64,000 nt of DNA. Origin: Lujinxingia litoralis. Lineage in GTDB: Bacteria > Myxococcota_A > Bradymonadia > Bradymonadales > Bradymonadaceae. The notes under the pieces were generated by a model that was not told the origin of the DNA, made no database searches, and was given only the letters and a program-made list of their open reading frames with translations. Positions 59,110-64,000 of this stretch are shown in pieces (positions within the stretch are counted from its first letter, which is position 1; every line of letters begins with the position of its first letter). The position numbers and the translations under genes were made by a program. Where the stretch lies: the NCBI RefSeq assembly GCF_003260125.1, contig NZ_QHKO01000008.1, positions 32,409 through 96,408 of the forward strand, read 5' to 3'.

Positions 59110-59739
59110 ATGAGCGACGCGAATCAGAACCACGACAAAAAGTTTCAGGACCCCAACATCGCCATCAACCGCGTCTACACCCGCAAGGGGGACGCCGGCA
59201 CCACGCGCCTGGTCGGCGGTCAGAAGGTCATGAAGAGCGCCGCGCGCATTGAGACCTACGGCACCGTCGATGAGCTCAACGCGGTGGTGGGGGCGGCGCG
59301 TCAGACGATCGCCGAGGTGTACGCCGGTCAGCCCGGGTTTGAGGGGCTTTCCGGACAGCTTTTTAAGGTACAGCATCAGCTCTTTAACCTGGGCAGCGTG
59401 CTGGCGACGCTCCCCGAAGACGTGGGGCCGATGATGCCGCGGGTCGACGCCGACGATGTCGCGGAGCTCGAGGCGCTGATCGACCAGTACAACCAGGATT
59501 GCCCGCCGCTGCGCTCCTTTGTGTTGCCCGGGGGCACGCGGCTCAATGTGGAGCTGCACCTGGCGCGCACGGTCTGCCGCCGGGCCGAGCGTCTGGCCGT
59601 GGGGCTTGGCGAGTCCGAGGAGGTCGATCCGCAGGCCATCGCGTACCTCAACCGCCTCAGCGATGCGTTTTTTGTGTGGAGTCGCTGGGCGTCAATTGCC
59701 GCCGGTAGCGACGAGGTGCTCTGGGATCCGAACGTCTGA
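59110..59739 (+). CDS. PduO-type ATP:cob(I)alamin adenosyltransferase
   Basis: 209 residues. The PduO signature: YTRKGDAGTTRLVGG, RIETYGTVDELNAVVG, FVLPGGTRLNVELHLARTVCRRAER and the C-terminal LNRLSDAFFVWSRWAS. The enzyme transfers adenosyl from ATP to cob(I)alamin, giving coenzyme B12. It lies 90 bp after the propeller gene in the riboswitch-led unit, so the cell may take up cobalamin and activate it. The start at 59110 has GAGG upstream; the longer frame from 59047 adds an unconserved extension. Confidence 0.95.
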   Translation: MSDANQNHDKKFQDPNIAINRVYTRKGDAGTTRLVGGQKVMKSAARIETYGTVDELNAVVGAARQTIAEVYAGQPGFEGLSGQLFKVQHQLFNLGSVLATLPEDVGPMMPRVDADDVAELEALIDQYNQDCPPLRSFVLPGGTRLNVELHLARTVCRRAERLAVGLGESEEVDPQAIAYLNRLSDAFFVWSRWASIAAGSDEVLWDPNV

Positions 59740-59771
59740 ATTTCGGGGGGCGCGCGGGCTCCGGGCGCGCC

Positions 59772-60632
59772 TCAGAAGGTGATGTTGATCCCGGTGGTGA
59801 ACGCGCCGCTTAAGGTGAGCGCCGGGTCGAGGTCGGTGAGGTAGGCGTGCAGCCGGGGGCGCAGGTAGACGCCGGCGCCGTAGCCGATGTCGATCAGCAG
59901 ATCGAGATCCAGGGCCGCGGTGAGCACCCGGCGATCGGGGTTCTCCTCTTCGCCGCGCACCGCCGAGCCCAGGGCCAGGGTCACGTCGAATTGCGTGCGT
60001 TCATAGGAGCGCCCCGCCGAGAGAAAGGCGCCGGCGACGATGAGCAGGGAGTCGTCGTAGCCCAGATCGCGCAGCAGATCCTGATCGACGTCCTGGCGCG
60101 CCTCAAAGAGGAGCAACTCCGCCGCGCCGTAGAGCCCCACTGCGGCGTCGATGCGCGCCGGTGCCAGGGGGTCGCGCGTGGGCGGGTGGAGTTCAAAGCG
60201 ATAGCCCACGCGCAGGTGGGCCAACTCCCAGGCCTGCAGGACGTCTTCGTTCTCCGCGTTGAGCGTCTCCAGAAAGGGCTCCTGGTAGGCGCCGGTGACG
60301 CCCTCCCGGGTGAGCATCAGGAGGAGGTCCGGGCCCACGGTCAGGCCGGGGATGCGGGCGTCGATGTAGGTGTCGTTGGCTTTGTAGCGCAGGCCCAGGT
60401 CGGCGTAGCGGAAGAGTTCGTCGGGCTCGGCGTCAAAGAGGAGCTGGCCGAGCAGGCCCACGCGCAGCCCGAAGCGTTGGTGAGAGGGGCTGACCAGCCG
60501 CCCGGTGGACGGCGGCGGGCTCTTGGTGGGGGGCTGAGCCTGGGCCGGCGCGCTGGCGGCCAGCAGCATCACCAGGCAGGCACACACTCCCCCGGCGCAA
60601 GAGAGGACCGGGCGCAGGGGGAGGTCGGACAC
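59772..60632 (-). CDS. Predicted outer-membrane beta-barrel protein
   Basis: 286 residues. A Sec signal (LLAASAPAQAQ), then alternating amphipathic strands (RFGLRVGLLGQLLF, IDAAVGLYGAAELLLFEA, AGVYLRPRLHAYLT) ending in a C-terminal Phe (GINITF), the usual signature for BAM-dependent barrels. No family recognised; about 8-12 strands. It is convergent with the adenosyltransferase gene and shares the minus strand with the glucan phosphorylase. Confidence 0.65.
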   Translation of the reverse strand: MSDLPLRPVLSCAGGVCACLVMLLAASAPAQAQPPTKSPPPSTGRLVSPSHQRFGLRVGLLGQLLFDAEPDELFRYADLGLRYKANDTYIDARIPGLTVGPDLLLMLTREGVTGAYQEPFLETLNAENEDVLQAWELAHLRVGYRFELHPPTRDPLAPARIDAAVGLYGAAELLLFEARQDVDQDLLRDLGYDDSLLIVAGAFLSAGRSYERTQFDVTLALGSAVRGEEENPDRRVLTAALDLDLLIDIGYGAGVYLRPRLHAYLTDLDPALTLSGAFTTGINITF

Positions 60633-60669
60633 AGCGGATCTCGCAACGAAGAGAGAAGGAGCCCGGGGC

Positions 60670-62799
60670 TTAGCCGGAGGTGGTGGCGCCTACCGCCGGG
60701 AGGTAGGCCCGGCGAAGGTAGTCGAGCATCATGCGCTGCGCGTTGTAGCGCCAGCCCAGGCTGAGCATCGCCCATTTCATCCGGGAGATCCACGCGCGGC
60801 GCAACCCGTGGGCGTCGACCTGGTGGTAGAGGGGGAGGATCGACTCCTGGAGCACCCGGTAGAGCTCTCTGGCGTCGAGCTCGTCCTGGCGCGCGGGGTC
60901 TGGGAGCTCGGCGCCCTGGCCGATGGCAAAGCCGTTTTGGCCGTCGTAGCCCTCGGCCCACCAGCCGTCGAGGACCGAGCAGTTGAGCACCCCGTTGAAC
61001 ACGGCCTTCTGCCCGCTGGTGCCACAGGCCTCCTGGGGACGGCGAGGGTTGTTGAGCCAGACGTCGACGCCCTGGATCAGGTGGCGGGCGATGTCCATGT
61101 CGTAGTTGGCCAGAAAGACCACCCGGCCTCCGAGGTCGGGGTCGGTGGTCAGCTCCACGATCTTCTGGATCAGCGCCTTGCCCTGCTCGTCGGCCGGGTG
61201 GGCTTTGCCGGCGTAGAGGATCTGGATGGGGTGCTGGCTGTCGTGGATCAGGCGCTTAAAGCGCGCGAGATCGCTTAAGATCAGGTCGGCGCGTTTGTAG
61301 GTGGCAAAGCGCCGGGCAAAGCCCAGGGTGAGCACCTCCTGGCCCAGGCCGCTTCCCGGGAGGATCTGGCCCGCTTCCTGACCGCGGGGGGCCTCCTGGG
61401 TGGCGACGCGGCGAGCGACAAAGTCGAGCAGTCGGGCCTTGAGGATCTGGTGCGTCTCCCAGAGTTCGCCCTCGTCGATGCCGGCGATGCCCTCCCAGGT
61501 TTCGGGGCGGTCCATGCGGGCGGTCCAGCCCGGGCCCAGGTGGCGATCGAAGAGGTCGCGCATCCGCGGCGCCAGCACCGAGGCCACATGCACGCCGTTG
61601 GTGATATGGCCAATGGGCGCCGCGGGGGGGGAGTGTTGTTGGTAGAGGCCGGCCCACATCTGGCGGCTGACCCGGCCGTGGAGGTGGCTGACGCCGTTGG
61701 TGAAATCACTCATCTTCATCGCCAGCACGGTCATGCAGAAGGGCTCGTCGGGATCGTCGAGGTGGATGCGCCCCAGGCCGTGAAACGCGCGCAGATCCAG
61801 CCCCAGGCGCTCGCGCAGGCTGCCCAGGGCTTCGTCGATCATCTCCGGGGCAAAGCGGTCATGACCGGCCGGCACCGGCGTATGCGTCGTAAAAACTGTC
61901 TGGCGGGCCACGCGCTGGCGAGCCTCCTCAAAGTCGATGCCTTCTTCCTGCATCTGGCGAGCGCAGAGCTCCAGGGTGGCAAAGGCGCTGTGGCCTTCGT
62001 TGAGGTGAAAGACGCCCGGGCGGATGCCCAGCTGCGCCAGCGCCCGCACGCCACCCACGCCCAGCAGGACCTCCTGGCGGATGCGGGTGCGCTGGTCTCC
62101 GCCGTAGAGCTGCGTGGTCAGCCGGCGATCTTCGGGGGGATTGAGCTCGATATCGCAGTCGAGCAAAATCAGGCGGCTGCGCCCGACCATCGCCTCGCGC
62201 AGATGCAGGCAGATCGGACGCCCGGCCACCTCGACCTCCACCACCAGGGGGGCGCCGTCGGCATCGCAGAGCTGGCGAATCGGCAGCTGGTCGAGGCGAT
62301 GGCGCCCGTAGTGCTCAACCTGGCGGCCGCGGGCATCGAGTCCCTGTTCAAAGTAGCCCTCGGCATAGAAGAGCCCCACGCCGACGATGGGCACGTGACA
62401 ATCGCTGGCGGCTTTGAGGTGGTCGCCGGCCAGCACCCCCAGCCCGCCCGAGTAGATCGGCAGGGATTCGTGGAGCCCGAACTCCGCGCAGAAGTAGGCC
62501 ACCGGCCGCGGGTGCAGCGGGCCGGCTTCGGGGTTGGCCCGGGGGCCGCGCTGGCGAGTGCCCTCGTGCTGACGGCGCAGGGCCTGCTCAATGCGGGTGG
62601 CCAGCGCCCCCTGGTGAGCGCGTTGCTCGAGCTCGGCGGGCTCAAAGCTGTCTAAGAAGGCGATCGGGTTCTGGCGCAGGGCTTGCCAGCGCTCGGCGTC
62701 GAGCGCCTGGAAGATCTCCCCGATTTCGGGATGCCAGCTCCACCAGAGGTTGGCACTGAGGGCGCGCAGATCGTTGACCAGCTCAAAGGGGTCGCTCAT
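60670..62799 (-). CDS. glgP: Alpha-glucan (glycogen/maltodextrin) phosphorylase
   Basis: 709 residues, the size of the TIGR02094-type alpha-glucan family. N-terminal NLWWSWHPEIGEIFQALD, FCAEFGLHESLPIYSGGLGVL and HLNEGHSAFATLE; the PLP-binding and active-site segment GTSGQKAVFNGVLN (Lys for PLP) and VLDGWWAEGYDG. It phosphorolyses alpha-1,4-glucan to glucose 1-phosphate. Not clustered with other glycogen genes here. It lies 69 bp after the DAGK-family gene. Confidence 0.95.
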   Translation of the reverse strand: MSDPFELVNDLRALSANLWWSWHPEIGEIFQALDAERWQALRQNPIAFLDSFEPAELEQRAHQGALATRIEQALRRQHEGTRQRGPRANPEAGPLHPRPVAYFCAEFGLHESLPIYSGGLGVLAGDHLKAASDCHVPIVGVGLFYAEGYFEQGLDARGRQVEHYGRHRLDQLPIRQLCDADGAPLVVEVEVAGRPICLHLREAMVGRSRLILLDCDIELNPPEDRRLTTQLYGGDQRTRIRQEVLLGVGGVRALAQLGIRPGVFHLNEGHSAFATLELCARQMQEEGIDFEEARQRVARQTVFTTHTPVPAGHDRFAPEMIDEALGSLRERLGLDLRAFHGLGRIHLDDPDEPFCMTVLAMKMSDFTNGVSHLHGRVSRQMWAGLYQQHSPPAAPIGHITNGVHVASVLAPRMRDLFDRHLGPGWTARMDRPETWEGIAGIDEGELWETHQILKARLLDFVARRVATQEAPRGQEAGQILPGSGLGQEVLTLGFARRFATYKRADLILSDLARFKRLIHDSQHPIQILYAGKAHPADEQGKALIQKIVELTTDPDLGGRVVFLANYDMDIARHLIQGVDVWLNNPRRPQEACGTSGQKAVFNGVLNCSVLDGWWAEGYDGQNGFAIGQGAELPDPARQDELDARELYRVLQESILPLYHQVDAHGLRRAWISRMKWAMLSLGWRYNAQRMMLDYLRRAYLPAVGATTSG

Positions 62800-62868
62800 G
62801 AGTTCATGGCTCCAGATGAGGCGCGGCCTGGACTGCGCGATCGCGCGAAGATTTTAGTGGGTGCTGCG

Positions 62869-63813
62869 CTATTTGATGATCAGCTCCACCGAGGGGCCGG
62901 TGGCCAGGGTGACCTCCCCGGACTGCGCCACATGCATATCCCCGTCGATGGTGTAGTGGATGGGCTCCGAGGAGCGGAAGAGCGCCCGGGAGCTGACCTC
63001 GCTGCGGATCTTACGCTCGTCGACGGGCAGGCCAAGTCGAATTCTTGGCAGCGCCAGCGCAATGTCCACCGGCCCCCCGGTCACGCCCAGCAGGTGGAAG
63101 CTATGATCGCGCTCCTGGCAGCGGATAAAGGGGCGAAACCCCAGCCCGATCTGGTCGACGGTGGAGGCCAGCACCGAGGCGTAGTCGCGCTCCTCCCACA
63201 GGGTGTCTTCAAACTCGATGCTGGCGGTAAAGGGGCGAAAGAGCTGCTCGGGGAGCTTGCCACCGACCGGCATCTCGGCCAGCGCCCGGGCCACCAGCAC
63301 CCCGGCGGTGGTCGGGCTGGGGTTGCCCGTGGCGTAGTAGGCCTCCAGGAAGTTGGAGACGATGCCGTTGCCAAAGATAAAGCCGTAGCGCTCTCCGCTC
63401 TCGTCTTCGACCTTCAGGATGTCGCGACGCGTCGTCTCAAAGGGCTGGCCCGTGTAGTACTTCTCGACCAGGTTGGCCAACAGGCGCGGCGGGGTGCCGG
63501 TGATGCCCACCCCGTTGGAGACGGTGTTCATGGTGCCCCCGCGCAAGAGGGCGACCTTGGGCAGGGGTTCCTCGCCATAGACCTTGATGAAGGTGGTCAG
63601 CGTGACGTGGTTGGTGCCGTCGCCGCCGTTGAGGGCCAGGATCTCGATGCCGTTATCTTTGAACTTACGGGCGACCTCCTCAACATCTTCGATGCGATTG
63701 GTCAGCTCGTAGGTGTCGTGTTGACCGAGCATGTAGCCCAGCCGTCGCATGCGCTCGGGGTGGCGGCGGTTTCGACGGCTGTGGGGATTGGTGATGATTC
63801 CGATGCCAGGCAT
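62869..63813 (-). CDS. Diacylglycerol kinase-family protein (second copy)
   Basis: 314 residues. DAGK catalytic domain: IGIITNPHSRRNRRH, LALNGGDGTNHVTLTTF and ALLRGGTMNTVSNGVG, with a C-terminal beta domain. A distant homolog of 35766-36806. The start at 63813 (MPGIGIITN) has AGGA seven bases upstream; the longer frame to 63876 is unlikely. The region 63814-64000 shows no gene that can be supported. Confidence 0.9.
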   Translation of the reverse strand: MPGIGIITNPHSRRNRRHPERMRRLGYMLGQHDTYELTNRIEDVEEVARKFKDNGIEILALNGGDGTNHVTLTTFIKVYGEEPLPKVALLRGGTMNTVSNGVGITGTPPRLLANLVEKYYTGQPFETTRRDILKVEDESGERYGFIFGNGIVSNFLEAYYATGNPSPTTAGVLVARALAEMPVGGKLPEQLFRPFTASIEFEDTLWEERDYASVLASTVDQIGLGFRPFIRCQERDHSFHLLGVTGGPVDIALALPRIRLGLPVDERKIRSEVSSRALFRSSEPIHYTIDGDMHVAQSGEVTLATGPSVELIIK

Positions 63814-64000
63814 ACGCGTCCTGATAAGGCAGGGGACGTAACAACAGAGGGTGGGCTCGCCAGTCGGCCGGTGCACACGCGCTCGGTCAAACTTGAGGCG
63901 AAAACGCCGGGTACGATAGCCGGAGGCCCCCCCGGTGGCAACGTCGGTGAGCGCGCACCCACTTCGCGATGGGGGTGATGGTGAACCCCCGGGCGTCGCT

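Noticed and set aside
63814..64000. Possible gene at the right edge
   Set aside because: Only short frames without start signals or recognisable domains; nothing supportable.

Overview
The window looks like chromosome of a high-GC, Gram-negative predatory or marine deltaproteobacterium. A bradymonad or myxobacterium-like lineage fits best, but that is inference. Supporting signs are the many secreted lipoproteins with Asp/Gly/Glu-rich low-complexity linkers after the lipobox Cys, thrombospondin-3, VWA, P-domain and DUF4397 surface proteins, FHA-fused ABC transporters and an outer-membrane TonB receptor. I see no rRNA, tRNA, insertion sequence, prophage or CRISPR array. Genes are dense, and strong intrinsic terminators separate most convergent blocks.

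Layout. 1-6488 (minus): four paralogous collagen-like/DUF4397 lipoproteins (the first is cut by the window edge). They are arranged as two copies of a two-gene unit, each copy preceded by nearly the same leader. 6759-10892: two Asp/Glu-linker lipoproteins flank a hipB gene with four evenly spaced palindromic operators, an N-terminally truncated hipA and a HIRAN-domain gene. 11005-13391 (minus): a YdjM-like membrane hydrolase and a pirin. 13602-17255 (minus): an overlapping operon of TetR regulator, CutA and a large PEP-utilising dikinase. 17287-23191 (minus): a nucleotide-phosphodiesterase-like lipoprotein, TlyA, a YcbB-type L,D-transpeptidase and an OmpA-family protein. 23293-29660: a Nudix hydrolase, then (minus) an oxidoreductase set (Tat-exported gluconate-dehydrogenase-subunit-3-like protein, GMC enzyme, Rieske protein) with a YbdG-like MscS channel, and two unassigned proteins.

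29786-40151: a VWA/thrombospondin-3 lipoprotein, a zinc-ribbon/FHA/FHA/ABCG transporter, a Gfo/Idh dehydrogenase paired with a diacylglycerol-kinase-family protein, a Gly/Asp-repeat lipoprotein and GlpD. 40345-46834 (plus): a surface-glycan cassette with asparagine synthetase, a polytopic membrane protein, a glycosyltransferase-cytidylyltransferase fusion, a short NeuB-like synthase and an SpsF-like cytidylyltransferase. This suggests an acidic (nonulosonic-type) sugar. 47086-52393 (minus): two large tandem Cys-rich/P-domain lipoproteins.

52605-59739: a ZnuABC-type metal importer (minus) with a palindromic operator in its candidate promoter, divergent from a cobalamin riboswitch that leads a TonB receptor (BtuB-like), a translationally coupled beta-propeller lipoprotein and a PduO-type cobalamin adenosyltransferase. 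Together these form a B12 capture-and-activation unit. 59772-63813 (minus): a predicted beta-barrel protein, an alpha-glucan phosphorylase and a second diacylglycerol-kinase-family protein.

Most interesting: the mosaic collagen-like lipoprotein array with a covarying leader hairpin; the hipB operator ladder with a hipA relic; the riboswitch-led BtuB plus propeller pair, reminiscent of Bacteroides BtuB-BtuG; and the fused GT2/cytidylyltransferase glycan cassette.
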